Shown: in pieces, positions 7,607 to 16,257 of the stretch | Position numbering within the stretch: the stretch's first letter is position 1 | Layout of the letters: the number at the start of each line of letters is the position of its first letter | NCBI RefSeq assembly: GCF_001544495.1 | Contig: NZ_FCNZ02000012.1 | Coordinates: 1-64,000, forward strand | Length of the DNA stretch: 64,000 bases | DNA from: Caballeronia telluris | Lineage (GTDB): Bacteria; Pseudomonadota; Gammaproteobacteria; Burkholderiales; Burkholderiaceae | Reading direction: 5' to 3' | Position numbers and translations under genes: made by a program | Notes under the pieces: generated by a model | Databases searched by the model: none | The model's input: the letters and a program-made list of their open reading frames with translations, nothing else | What the model was told of the DNA's origin: nothing

Positions 7607-7689
7607 GCCGTCTCCTGCTCGTCGGCTTCGGCGGTAGCCGTTGCCGCGTTCTTATCGTCGGGTCGCGTGCCTCACGGCCCGCACTTGCG

Positions 7690-7736
7690 CTTCATGCCTA
7701 CAAACACCCTTCGTCGATACGCTTGCAGGCATGAAG
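7690..7736. promoter_or_regulatory. Dyad with 10-bp arms upstream of the MFS-ligJ-ligK operon
   Basis: CTTCATGCCT (7690-7699) and its exact complement AGGCATGAAG (7727-7736) are separated by 27 bp. This lies 84-130 bp before the MFS start, where a LysR-type activator would bind. The dyad is seen; the role is inferred. Confidence 0.5.
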
Positions 7737-7778
7737 TCGATGATAAGAATCTGAGCAGGACGCGTCCAAGACGACTTC

Positions 7779-7805
7779 CTTATGCTTCTATAAGTCTTTT
7801 CTTAT
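7779..7805. promoter_or_regulatory. Phased CTTAT/ATAAG repeats at the 3' end of the LysR gene
   Basis: CTTAT (7779), ATAAG (7790) and CTTAT (7801) alternate at an exact 11-bp spacing, giving two overlapping dyads. The last copy overlaps the LysR stop codon. Read on the minus strand the 7788-7807 hairpin could weakly end the LysR transcript, or the array may be the LysR protein's own binding site. Confidence 0.4.
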
Positions 7806-8701
7806 AGTGAGGCGTCGCCGAGCGGCGCGGGAAGGCAGCCGAGAAACGCACGCAGATGCGGCGAGGCGTCGTCGGTACGGAACGTCGCGGCGAGCGTCGA
7901 CCACTGCGACGCGCCCGGCCCTGCGAGATGGCGGAACACGACATCCGTGCGCCCGTGCCGCGCCACCGACTCGCCGACGAACGTCACGCCGAGACCCGCC
8001 GCGACGAGCGCGATCGCGGTCTGGATTTCGTAGGCCTGATGCGCGACGAACGGCGTCACGCCCGCATCGCGATAAAGCGACTGCACCATGCGCTTGAACT
8101 GCGCGTTCTGATGCTTCGGATAGAGGATGAGCGGCGTATCGGCGAGTTCGGCGATGCGCACTTTCTTGCGCGCCGCCAGCGGATGATCCGGTGCGAGCGC
8201 GGCCACCACATGCTCGCGCAAGAGCGGATACGACGTGCAGCCGGGAATCGCGAGCGGCTGGCGTCCGATGCCGATGTGGATGCGCATGTCGCGCAGCGCG
8301 TCGGTCTGTTCCTCGGTGAGCATTTCGAAGAGCTTCAGTTCGACTTGCGGATACGCATGATGAAACGCCTTGAGCGCGGGCGGCAGGATGCTGTACATCG
8401 CGGAGCGCGTGAAGCCGATCGAAAGCCAGCCGCGCCGGCCGATGCCGATTTCCTGCGCGCCGAGGCTCGCCTGCTCCCACGAGCCGAGAATCTGGCGCGC
8501 TTCCGTGCAGAGATAGTGGCCCGCTTCCGTAAGACGCAGCGGCCGCCGCGCCCGGTCGACGAGTTGCGTGCCGAGCCGGTCTTCCAGCAGGCGGATCTGC
8601 TGGCTCAGCGCGGGTTGCGCTATGTGAAGACGCTCGGCCGCGCGGCTGAAATTCAGTTCCTCCGCGAGAATCACGAAGCACTGCAAAGCCCGAAGATTCA
8701 T
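7802..8701 (-). CDS. LysR-family transcriptional regulator, probable regulator of the ligJK operon
   Basis: This 299-aa protein is of normal LysR length. Residues 1-60 are the winged HTH (LRALQCFVILAEELNFSRAA, then IAQPALSQQIRLLEDRLG), and residues about 90-295 are a two-lobed effector-binding domain with WLSIGFTRSAMYSILPPALKAF. It is encoded just upstream of, and on the same strand as, the MFS-ligJ-ligK genes, with about 195 bp between, so it is the likely activator responding to an aromatic pathway compound. The ATG at 8701 has no clear ribosome site. CatR/BenM-type regulators are the nearest functional analogy; the specific ligand is unknown. Confidence 0.85.
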   Translation of the reverse strand: MNLRALQCFVILAEELNFSRAAERLHIAQPALSQQIRLLEDRLGTQLVDRARRPLRLTEAGHYLCTEARQILGSWEQASLGAQEIGIGRRGWLSIGFTRSAMYSILPPALKAFHHAYPQVELKLFEMLTEEQTDALRDMRIHIGIGRQPLAIPGCTSYPLLREHVVAALAPDHPLAARKKVRIAELADTPLILYPKHQNAQFKRMVQSLYRDAGVTPFVAHQAYEIQTAIALVAAGLGVTFVGESVARHGRTDVVFRHLAGPGASQWSTLAATFRTDDASPHLRAFLGCLPAPLGDASL

Positions 8702-8848
8702 ATCGACTTGTGTTGGGATGTGGCGTTGACGGGACGCCGCCTACTATAGCCGCGCCGTCCACGTCCGGCGCCGCGTTCCTTCTGCTGTGCTCATCCCCGT
8801 CTTATTGCAGCTTTCACACACTTCCGTTACGTACTTACAACATCTTTT

Positions 8849-8877
8849 AATGATAACGATTCGCATTTGAGTATAAT
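8849..8877 (+). promoter_or_regulatory. Fur box and -10 element of the TonB receptor gene
   Basis: AATGATAACGATTCGCATT (8849-8867) is close to the 19-bp Fur consensus, and a perfect TATAAT follows at 8872-8877. The box covers the -35 region, so iron-bound Fur would block transcription of the receptor gene that starts 112 nt downstream. Confidence 0.85.
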
Positions 8878-8988
8878 CCGGGCGCCGCAAGTGCCGGCCG
8901 TCCGCGAATCAACCGGACGACACGCACACCGCCGCCCGGAATCCCTTTGCCCGGGACGGAAAACTCACCATCATGCATTGCTCCGTTC

Positions 8989-11181
8989 ATGTCCGCTTCC
9001 CGTTTGTGCAATTCGCAGTTCGAAATTTCCCGGCGCTCCGTTCATCACGCGTCGATCGTCGCCGCGATCGCCCTCGCCTTCCAGCTTCCGGCCGCGTTCG
9101 CGCAGTCGGCCGACACCGCCGCACCGGCTGAAACCACGCTTCCCGCCGTCAAGATCCAGGCTTCGAAGGAAGCCCTGCCCGGCGATCTCGAACCGACTTT
9201 CGCGGGAGGCCAAGTCGCCCGCGGCTCCGATTTCGGCGTGCTCGGCCAGCAGAAGAACATCGACGTGCCGTTCAGCATGACGACCTACACGTCGAAGCTG
9301 ATCGAAGACCAGCAGGCGCGCACGCTCGCCGACGTCCTCGACAACGATCCGGCCGTGCGCACCGCCTACGGCTTCGGCAACTTCTCGCAAGTGTTCGTGA
9401 TCCGCGGCTTCGAAATGACCGGCGACGACATCTCGCTCAACGGCCTTTACGGCATCACGCCGCGCCAGCTCGTCTCGACCGACGCGCTCGAACGCGTCGA
9501 CGTGTTCAAGGGCGCGAACGCGTTCCTCGGCGGCGCATCGCCGACGGGCACCGCGATCGGCGGCGGCATCAACCTGCAACTGAAGCGCGCCGACGACAAG
9601 CCGCTCACGCGCGTGACGGTCGAAGGCAGCGGCTCGGGCGAGTTCGGCGCGCATCTCGATGTCGGCCGGCGCTTCGGCAGCGAAGACCAGTTCGGCATTC
9701 GCGTGAATCAGGCGAATCGCGACGGCGAAACCAGCATCGACGGCGAACATCGCCGCGACAACACCACAGCGGTCGCACTCGACTGGCGCGGCGACAAGCT
9801 GCGTCTTTACGGCGACTTCCTCTATCAGCGCCAGCGCGTCAACGACGGCCGGCCGGTCGTGCGCGTGACGGGCGATGTGGTGCCGCAACCGCCTTCGGCT
9901 TCGTACAACTACGCGCAGACCTGGAGCTTCAGTTCGCTCGAAGACACGGTGGGCATCGTGCGGGCGGAATACGACTTCGTGCCCGGCTGGACGGCCTATG
10001 TCGCGGGTGGCGCGCGTCACACCAACGAGCACGGCGAATACTCGACGCCCGTCGTCGGCAACGCCGGCACGACGGCCTCGCGCCTCGGCGTGCCGCATCA
10101 GGAAGACGCCACCTCCGCCGAAGCGGGCGTGCGCGGACGTTTCAACACCGGGCCGGTTTCGCATTTCGTGACGGCGGGCGCGTCGATCGTGCGCGTCGAC
10201 TCGCAGTCGGCCTACACGATGAGCCGTTCCTTCCCGACGAGTCTCTACGACACACAACAGGTGCCGTCGCCGGCCACGGCCTTCTCGGGCGGCGATCTGT
10301 CCGATCCGCAGACGACCGCGCTCACGCTGATGCGCAGCGTCGCGGTGTCCGACACGCTCGGCTTCCTGAACGACCGCGTGCTGTTCACGATCGGCGCGCG
10401 TCATCAGGGGCTCGTGTCGAACTCGTACGATTACACCGGCAAGCAGACCGAGGCCTATAACGATTCGATCACGACGCCGCTTTTCGGGCTCGTCGTCAAG
10501 CCGTGGCAGAACGTGGCGTTCTTCGCCAACCATAGCGAAGCGCTGGCCGCGGGCGACCAGGCGCCGTCGACGGCGAACAATTTCGGGCAGTTGCTGCCGC
10601 CCGAGCGCTCTAAGCAGTACGAAGTCGGCGTGAAGTACGACAACGAGAAATTCGGCGCGTCGCTGGCGGCATTCCAGATCGAAAAGCCGTCGACGTTCAC
10701 GAACGGCGCGGGCTTCTTCGTCGCGGACGGCAACCAGCGCCATCGCGGCGTCGAGGCGGCGGTGTACGGCCAGCCGGTGAAAGGCGTGCGGCTGATCGCG
10801 GGCGCGACCTACATCAACGCGCAGCAACTCGACACGGCCAATGGCGCGACGGACGGCAACCGGCCGGTCGGCGTGCCGAGCTTCATGTTCAACCTGGGCG
10901 CGGAATACGACGTGCCGATGCTGACCGGGCTCACGCTCTCCGCGCGCTGGATTCACACCGGCTCGCAGTATCTGAACGTGACGAACACGCTGTCGATTCC
11001 TGCCTGGGACCGCTTCGACCTCGGCACGCGTTACGCGACCGTGGTGTTCGGCAAGCCGACCACCTTCCGGGCGAGCGTGACGAACGTCGCGAACAAGTCG
11101 TACTGGGCGTCGACGGCCGGCGGTTATCTGACGCAAGGCGCGCCGCGCACGTTCCTGCTTTCGATGACGACGGATTTCTGA
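8989..11181 (+). CDS. TonB-dependent siderophore receptor
   Basis: The 730-aa precursor has a signal peptide ending in AAFAQS, a plug domain (residues about 80-190, with DVLDNDPAVRTAYGFGNFSQVFVIRGF and an ERVDVFKGANAFLGG block) and a 22-strand barrel ending in a C-terminal Phe, as expected of outer-membrane proteins. It belongs to the siderophore-receptor branch that includes FhuE and FpvA and takes up ferric siderophores using TonB energy. The start at 8989 gives the signal peptide directly; the frame is open to a TTG at 8947, but no ribosome site supports either strongly. Control by Fur is indicated by the box upstream. It converges on the PepSY operon, with a shared terminator between. Confidence 0.9.
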   Translation: MSASRLCNSQFEISRRSVHHASIVAAIALAFQLPAAFAQSADTAAPAETTLPAVKIQASKEALPGDLEPTFAGGQVARGSDFGVLGQQKNIDVPFSMTTYTSKLIEDQQARTLADVLDNDPAVRTAYGFGNFSQVFVIRGFEMTGDDISLNGLYGITPRQLVSTDALERVDVFKGANAFLGGASPTGTAIGGGINLQLKRADDKPLTRVTVEGSGSGEFGAHLDVGRRFGSEDQFGIRVNQANRDGETSIDGEHRRDNTTAVALDWRGDKLRLYGDFLYQRQRVNDGRPVVRVTGDVVPQPPSASYNYAQTWSFSSLEDTVGIVRAEYDFVPGWTAYVAGGARHTNEHGEYSTPVVGNAGTTASRLGVPHQEDATSAEAGVRGRFNTGPVSHFVTAGASIVRVDSQSAYTMSRSFPTSLYDTQQVPSPATAFSGGDLSDPQTTALTLMRSVAVSDTLGFLNDRVLFTIGARHQGLVSNSYDYTGKQTEAYNDSITTPLFGLVVKPWQNVAFFANHSEALAAGDQAPSTANNFGQLLPPERSKQYEVGVKYDNEKFGASLAAFQIEKPSTFTNGAGFFVADGNQRHRGVEAAVYGQPVKGVRLIAGATYINAQQLDTANGATDGNRPVGVPSFMFNLGAEYDVPMLTGLTLSARWIHTGSQYLNVTNTLSIPAWDRFDLGTRYATVVFGKPTTFRASVTNVANKSYWASTAGGYLTQGAPRTFLLSMTTDF

Positions 11182-11209
11182 TTTCCGTCCATCGAGCGAG
11201 CCGCTAACG

Positions 11210-11249
11210 AAAACGCCGCCGGTTTCTGGAAACCGGCGGCGTTTTTTTT
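11210..11249. terminator. Bidirectional terminator between the TonB receptor and the PepSY gene
   Basis: A 16-bp stem, AAAACGCCGCCGGTTT with its exact complement, closes on a CTGG loop. It is followed by eight T on the plus strand and preceded by an A-run that gives a T-run on the minus strand, so it can end both convergent transcripts. Confidence 0.93.
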
Positions 11250-11268
11250 GCGCTGTCCTGTGGCCGGG

Positions 11269-12924
11269 CTAACGCGCGCCCCGCCGCTCCTCGTCAACCG
11301 AGGAGCGCGCTTCTTCGTCCCGCGCGGGCCGCGCCCGCAACGACCACACGCTGTCCGTGCGCGCCGATGCAACGCGCTGGCGCGTCTTGTGCCACATCCA
11401 CGCGAAACACGACGCGCCGAGCGCCGCGCCCACGTCGACGCCGATGGCGTGCGCATCGGCGGAAAACCAGAGGCCGCTCGATGGCGCCAGCCAGCCGGCG
11501 ACGCTCGCGAGCGGAATCGCGGCTGTACTGAGCGCCGCGAGCGCCAGCAGTTCCACCGATGCCCGCGCCGCGCCGCGCGCCATCGCCCAGACGATCGCGG
11601 CGACGAACGTCGTGTAGTAGATGCCGACATGCCACGCATGCAGGTCGCCGACGCGGCCGGCGAGCGCCTTGGCCGCCGCGAGCGTGAGCGATATCCCGCA
11701 GATGCAGCCGAGCGTCACGCCGACCGTCAGCGCGGCCATCACGAAGGTCGAGCGGCGTTGCGCGAGTTGCACGCCATCGCGGCGCGTCGCCTTGCGGCGG
11801 CTCTCGATCCAGAGCAGATTGCCCGAATAGAACAGAAACGCGCCCGCTAGTCCGAGGAAGAAATAGCTCCAGCGCACGGGCGCGCCGCCGTAGCTGCCGA
11901 AGTGGAGCGCGTAGAACGCACTCGTCGCCGCCGACCAGTTGCTGCCGCCGCCGTCGCCCGGCAGAAATTGCGCGTTGAGGAACGCGCCGGAGGCGGGGTC
12001 CATCAGCGCGAAACCGCCGTCGCGGGCGAGAAAGCGCGCGTCGTCGCCGGCGACGAAAACCGTCGCGCCCGGTTCGCCCGCGCGACGGTAGCGCAGCGCG
12101 GTCGGCTCGAAGTGCGGCGCGCGCTCACGGACCTTCGCGAGCAGTTGCGCGGGCGGCAGCATCGCGGGCGCGCGTTCGCCCGCCGCGTTCAGGTGCGCCG
12201 GCGCCTTCGCGAAGTACGGGTTTTGCGCCGCCATCATCGGCTTGAGCGCGCCGTCGTAGATCAGCTTGTCCTGCGCGCCGTAGATATAGTCGCCGAGGCC
12301 GAACGCGACCACCGAGAGCGCCATCACGAGATGAAACGGCAGGCTCAGGATGCCGACCGCGTTGTGCGCATCGAGCCACATCCGCTTCAGGTTCTTGCCG
12401 ATACGCAGGGCGAACAGGTCCTTCACGAGCGTCGGCAGCAGCACGATCACACCGGACACCAGCGCGAGTCCGTACAGCAGCGACACGACGCCCATCACGC
12501 CGACGCCGAATTCATAGCCGCCCGGAACGCCGCCCGTCATGTGCAGCAAGTCGATGACGCGCGCCGCGTCCGAGGGCCGGCTTTCGGTCGCGTGCAACTG
12601 GCCCTGATCGTCGAGCCACGCATGCCAGCGACGTCCCGGCGACGGTTGCCAGGAAAGACGCACACGGTTTTCGTCGACTAGCGACAGGTTCAGGAGCTTG
12701 CGCGCGGCCGGATAAGCGGCGAGCGTGCGCTCGATCAGCGCGTCGGCGCGTTCGATCGGCACGGACGGCGTCGCGCTGGCGGCGGGCGGTGTCGTCCAGG
12801 CGGTCAGCGAGTCCTTGAACATCATGACGGCGCCGGCGTAGAACGCGATGAAGAGCAACAGCCCGGCGACGATGCCGGTCCAGGTGTGGACGGTCTTGTA
12901 GACACGAATGACGTCACTGCGCAT
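11269..12924 (-). CDS. PepSY-associated TM-helix protein, probable iron or siderophore reductase partner
   Basis: The 551-aa membrane protein has an N-terminal TM helix after RVYKTVHTWTGIVAGLLLFI, a periplasmic PepSY-type region with WHAWLDDQGQLHATE, conserved LLHMTGG and LWIESRRK blocks and about five TM helices in total. These PepSY_TM proteins are commonly encoded beside TonB siderophore receptors and are thought to reduce or release ferric siderophores at the inner membrane. Start 12924 (MRSDVIRVYKT) matches the family's N-terminus; the open frame upstream has poor composition. It follows DUF3649 by 38 nt, so the three genes form one iron-regulated operon. Confidence 0.85.
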   Translation of the reverse strand: MRSDVIRVYKTVHTWTGIVAGLLLFIAFYAGAVMMFKDSLTAWTTPPAASATPSVPIERADALIERTLAAYPAARKLLNLSLVDENRVRLSWQPSPGRRWHAWLDDQGQLHATESRPSDAARVIDLLHMTGGVPGGYEFGVGVMGVVSLLYGLALVSGVIVLLPTLVKDLFALRIGKNLKRMWLDAHNAVGILSLPFHLVMALSVVAFGLGDYIYGAQDKLIYDGALKPMMAAQNPYFAKAPAHLNAAGERAPAMLPPAQLLAKVRERAPHFEPTALRYRRAGEPGATVFVAGDDARFLARDGGFALMDPASGAFLNAQFLPGDGGGSNWSAATSAFYALHFGSYGGAPVRWSYFFLGLAGAFLFYSGNLLWIESRRKATRRDGVQLAQRRSTFVMAALTVGVTLGCICGISLTLAAAKALAGRVGDLHAWHVGIYYTTFVAAIVWAMARGAARASVELLALAALSTAAIPLASVAGWLAPSSGLWFSADAHAIGVDVGAALGASCFAWMWHKTRQRVASARTDSVWSLRARPARDEEARSSVDEERRGAR

Positions 12925-12962
12925 GCTGAAGGAAGCCGAATCGGGGAAGTGGGTTGATGCGC

Positions 12963-13259
12963 TCAGGTCACGACGCGCTGGCAGAGCATGACGAGCGCGA
13001 ACGCGGCGACGTTGAGCGCGGCGAGCCACGCGACGGCGCGCGCCCCGCTGCGGAACAGGAACGCGGCGGAGGCGACCGCGATCCAGACCGGCGGCACGAG
13101 CCACATCGCGACCTGGAATTTGCTAGCGGCGGCCAGACCGCCTGGCGAGAGGCGCGCGAGCAGCGCGCTGGCGGCGATCGCCAGTCCGAGACCGCCCGTG
13201 ACGCCCGCGATGAACTTCGTCATCAGGGCGCGTTCGATCGGATTGACGGCGCGCGTCAT
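12963..13259 (-). CDS. DUF3649-type small membrane protein
   Basis: The 98 residues carry three hydrophobic segments (FIAGVTGGLGLAIAASALLA, FQVAMWLVPPVWIAVASAAF and AVAWLAALNVAAFALVM) with short basic loops, the pattern of DUF3649 proteins. Its ATG overlaps the stop of the preceding DUF3325 gene as ATGA, so translation is coupled. The molecular role is not established; position in a Fur-controlled operon with a PepSY protein and near a TonB receptor points to inner-membrane handling of siderophore iron. The family name is assigned from pattern and context. Confidence 0.75.
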   Translation of the reverse strand: MTRAVNPIERALMTKFIAGVTGGLGLAIAASALLARLSPGGLAAASKFQVAMWLVPPVWIAVASAAFLFRSGARAVAWLAALNVAAFALVMLCQRVVT

Positions 13260-13522
13260 CGTGCGCGCATCCGTTCGATCAGCACGCCGACAAACGGACA
13301 CGCGGTCAGGCAGGCCATCGAAGCCGCGATGACGACGGAAAGCGACGTCGCGATTGGCAGCCCGCGCGCGGCGCTCACGAGCGACGCGACGATGCATACG
13401 ATGCCCGCGATGCGCGACGGCCGGGCGGGCCAGGGGCGGCGAAGCCATCGCTGGTTGGGCGAACTGGAATGGAACAGCAGCGCGCCGGCGAGCGCCGACG
13501 CGACGGTGAAAGCGTGGTTCAT
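13256..13522 (-). CDS. DUF3325-type small membrane protein
   Basis: The 88-aa protein has an N-terminal hydrophobic helix followed by the family's SSPNQRWLRRP motif and two further helices (AGIVCIVASLVSAARG and ATSLSVVIAASMACLTACPF). It is the first gene of the leftward iron operon, starting 37 nt after the Fur box, and overlaps the DUF3649 gene by four bases. No biochemical function is known for this family; the association with PepSY proteins and TonB receptors is the best guide. Confidence 0.75.
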   Translation of the reverse strand: MNHAFTVASALAGALLFHSSSPNQRWLRRPWPARPSRIAGIVCIVASLVSAARGLPIATSLSVVIAASMACLTACPFVGVLIERMRAR

Positions 13523-13558
13523 GAATCTCGCGAAACGACCGGCGGACGTCTGCAATCA

Positions 13559-13577
13559 AATGAGAATGATTATCATA
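13559..13577 (-). promoter_or_regulatory. Fur box of the DUF3325-DUF3649-PepSY operon
   Basis: AATGAGAATGATTATCATA closely matches the Fur consensus, with central AATGATTATCAT. It lies 37 nt upstream of the first ATG of the leftward operon. Together with the box at 8849 it brackets the region as one iron-repressed unit. Confidence 0.85.
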
Positions 13578-13718
13578 CAGAAGTCGCTCTTGCTGATGAC
13601 CGGTTTTTCGTGCCGTTCGGGGGATTCACCAAATTAATGTAGGGCGATTAATTCGACCGTTAGTTGCATTTGATGGCACTCGTTCGTAAAGGCCACCATC
13701 GCGAACGCCCGCAGAACG

Positions 13719-16001
13719 TCAGGGCGCCATCGCTTCGAGACGGCGCTGCGATCCACGTTCGAGCAGCCTGTCGAGCGAAACCGGCCTGCTCAACAAAAAG
13801 CCCTGCACCTCGTCGCAGCGTGCGTCGCGCAGAATGTCCATCTGATCCTGTGTTTCGACGCCCTCCGCGACGACCGCCATGCCGAGCTTGTGCGCCAGAT
13901 CGATGACGCCTTCCACCACCGTCCTGACGGTCTCGTCGGACATGATGTTGTCGACGAATGACTTGTCGAGCTTCAGGACATCGGGACGAAAACGCGCCAG
14001 ATAGCTAAGGCTCGAATAACCCGTGCCGAAATCGTCGATGGCGATCCGCACGCCCATGCGCTGGATCTGCGTGAGGACTTCCTGCGCGCCGTCGATGTTC
14101 TCGATCAGCGCCGACTCCGTGATTTCCAGCGTGATGCGGCGTGCGTCGATGCAACATCGCTTGATCGTCTGCTTGAGGACGGAAACGAGCTGGGGATCGC
14201 GGAACTGTTTCGGCGACACATTGATCGACACCGACTTCACCTCCGGCGTCGATGTCGCGAGCACGCTGGCCGCCTGCACGGCCTCGCGGATGATCCAGTG
14301 ACCGGCCTCCACGATGAGCCCGCTCTCTTCGAGCACCGGAACGAAGGCGCCCGGCGCCAGCAGGCCGAGTTGCGGATGATTCCAGCGCAGCAGCGCCTCC
14401 GCGCCCGTGAGCGCGCCCGAATCGACGCGATAGTGCGGCTGGTAATGCAGGACGAACTGGTCGTCGCGGATCGCGTCGTGAAGCTCGGTCTCCAGATGCG
14501 CGCGCGCGAGGTCGACCTTTTCCTCTTCGCCGAACACGCGGAACGTGTTGCGTCCCGCCCGCTTCGCCGCGTACATGGCGAGGTCGGCGCTCGTGAACAG
14601 TGCCTCGGGCGTGCTGCCGTTCTCGGGATACATCGCGACGCCGATCGAGCAGGTCATCGTGACGGTCTTGCAGTCGATGCTGATCGGACGATGGCACGCG
14701 ACCGCCAGCCGGCGGCACGCCTGGGCGATCCGGTCCGGGTCCGGCACGCCGGGCAGGAGAATCGTGAATTCGTCGCCGCCCGGCCGCGCCACGATCGCGC
14801 TTTCCGGCAGGACGCTGCGAATGCGCTCGGCGATGGCCGTCAGCACCGTGTCGCCCGCCGAATGGCCGGCGGTGTCGTTGATCGACTTGAAGCGGTCGAT
14901 GTCGATGAAGAGATACGCGAACGGTTCGCCGGCATTGCAGTGGGCGAGCAGCGCCTCGGTCATCGAATTGCGGTTGTGAAGTCCCGTCAGACTGTCGATG
15001 TTCGCGAGCCGATGCAGTTCGCGAAGCCGCTCCTGCTCCTCGGTCGCGTCGACGCACACGCTCACCACGCGCGCCACCGCGCCCGCCTCGATGACCGGAT
15101 AGATGTCCGCGCGCACCCAGCGGATACGCGCCTCGGGCAGACACAGCCGGAAATAGCTCTGCGCCGGCGCGCCGGTCTGGACGGCATCGCGCATCCGGCC
15201 GCGCAGTTGCGGCAGGTCGTCGGGATGAACGCGTTCGGCCCATGAGGTTTCATCGGCTTCGAGCGCGGACATCGGCATTTCCCACATCCGCTCGAACGCC
15301 GAACTCACGTGAAGCAGCGTGCGGAAGTCGTGGCTTGTGGTCCAGAACACGGCGTCGACGTGGTCTTCCATGTCTTTCTGGACCTGGGCATTGCCGCGCA
15401 GCTCGGCGATCAGATCGACTTCGGCCGTGATGTCGCGCGATTTGCAGAGGATCGCGACGACCTTGCCGCGCTCGCCGAACACGGGCGCGAAGGTCGACGT
15501 CCACCATTTCATCGAGCCCGTGACGGTGCGGCAGGCGCCCGAAAACGACGTCGATTCTGCCGCGATCGCGCGCGCGAATGCGTGCCGCGCCTCGGGGCCG
15601 TCCCAGAGGCCGAGCCAGTCGACGCCGACCATGTCGTCGGGGGAATCGGCTTCGAAGAGACGCGTACCGACGTCCGAAATGCACACGATGCGGCCATCGA
15701 GATCGAGCAGCTTGAGACAGTCCTCGGCGATGCCGAGCAGCCCTTTGGCGAACTGCTGCGCGACGAAAACCTGACGCTTCGATTGCTGCATGTGTTGCGC
15801 GACGACCGCCGCGCCCGCGATGAAGACGGCCAGCATCAGGTTCCACGGCAGCGGCGCCCACGCCGAGACAACCGCCGTCAGCGCGACGGCGGCGCATGGG
15901 AGCGCGAAGCCGTCGAGGCGCCGGCCGCACGTGACGTAGGAAAATCTCCTCAAGATCGTTTTGTCGATGGTCCCGAGGAAATCCGTCGCCTTTACCTGCA
16001 C
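13719..16001 (-). CDS. Membrane PAS-GGDEF-EAL cyclic-di-GMP signalling protein
   Basis: The 760-aa protein has two TM segments near the N-terminus (residues about 35-70) and two PAS-like domains (about 90-200 and 205-325). The GGDEF domain has an intact GGDEF at 408-412, and the EAL domain an intact EALLRW at 536-541, with DDFGTGYSSL and EVQGFLLSRP further on. Both active-site signatures are complete, so it could make and break c-di-GMP. No RxxD inhibitory site precedes GGDEF. The start is a GTG at 16001 with AAAGGGG upstream. It is divergent from a gene whose leader resembles a c-di-GMP riboswitch, which suggests a local c-di-GMP circuit. Confidence 0.9.
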   Translation of the reverse strand: MQVKATDFLGTIDKTILRRFSYVTCGRRLDGFALPCAAVALTAVVSAWAPLPWNLMLAVFIAGAAVVAQHMQQSKRQVFVAQQFAKGLLGIAEDCLKLLDLDGRIVCISDVGTRLFEADSPDDMVGVDWLGLWDGPEARHAFARAIAAESTSFSGACRTVTGSMKWWTSTFAPVFGERGKVVAILCKSRDITAEVDLIAELRGNAQVQKDMEDHVDAVFWTTSHDFRTLLHVSSAFERMWEMPMSALEADETSWAERVHPDDLPQLRGRMRDAVQTGAPAQSYFRLCLPEARIRWVRADIYPVIEAGAVARVVSVCVDATEEQERLRELHRLANIDSLTGLHNRNSMTEALLAHCNAGEPFAYLFIDIDRFKSINDTAGHSAGDTVLTAIAERIRSVLPESAIVARPGGDEFTILLPGVPDPDRIAQACRRLAVACHRPISIDCKTVTMTCSIGVAMYPENGSTPEALFTSADLAMYAAKRAGRNTFRVFGEEEKVDLARAHLETELHDAIRDDQFVLHYQPHYRVDSGALTGAEALLRWNHPQLGLLAPGAFVPVLEESGLIVEAGHWIIREAVQAASVLATSTPEVKSVSINVSPKQFRDPQLVSVLKQTIKRCCIDARRITLEITESALIENIDGAQEVLTQIQRMGVRIAIDDFGTGYSSLSYLARFRPDVLKLDKSFVDNIMSDETVRTVVEGVIDLAHKLGMAVVAEGVETQDQMDILRDARCDEVQGFLLSRPVSLDRLLERGSQRRLEAMAP

Positions 16002-16121
16002 CGCACACCCCTTTCTACTGTTCGCTATTCGCTTCTTAACGGCGCGCGGCGGCGGGTCTTTAGTGGTCGATCCGCGACAATCGGCCGCATACTCAAGTTC
16101 GCCACGAACGCGCCGTAAAGC

Positions 16122-16196
16122 GCATATGGCAAAACCGGAGCAATCCGGCGACGCAAAACTAAAGGGACTTCGCTAAGAAGTCAGCCAGTTGCCCGG
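16122..16196 (+). promoter_or_regulatory. Candidate cyclic-di-GMP-I (GEMM-I) riboswitch
   Basis: The leader shows the GEMM-I order of elements: GGCAAAAC (16129-16136); a CCGGA-GCAA-TCCGG hairpin with a GNRA tetraloop (16135-16148); the hallmark GACGCAAA (16150-16157); then a six-pair second hairpin, GACTTC-N5-GAAGTC; and finally AGCCAGTTGCC (16183-16193), whose TTGCC pairs back to GGCAA. It lies 62 nt before the ATG of the spherulin-like gene. The AAAAC and CCAGT positions deviate slightly from consensus. No clear terminator follows, so control may be on translation; whether it turns the gene on or off is unknown. Confidence 0.75.
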
Positions 16197-16257
16197 CGCG
16201 CGAGCGCAGGGCCAATCGACGGAAGTCCTTCAAGGGACGCCGCTCAGGAGGCAACAG

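Noticed and set aside
8947-8989. Upstream TTG start for the TonB receptor
   Set aside because: It would place extra residues before an otherwise complete signal peptide; ATG 8989 is simpler.
16030-16121. A second c-di-GMP riboswitch facing the GGDEF-EAL gene
   Set aside because: No GEMM-type elements (GACGCAAA or the GNRA stem) were found on the minus strand of the divergent region.
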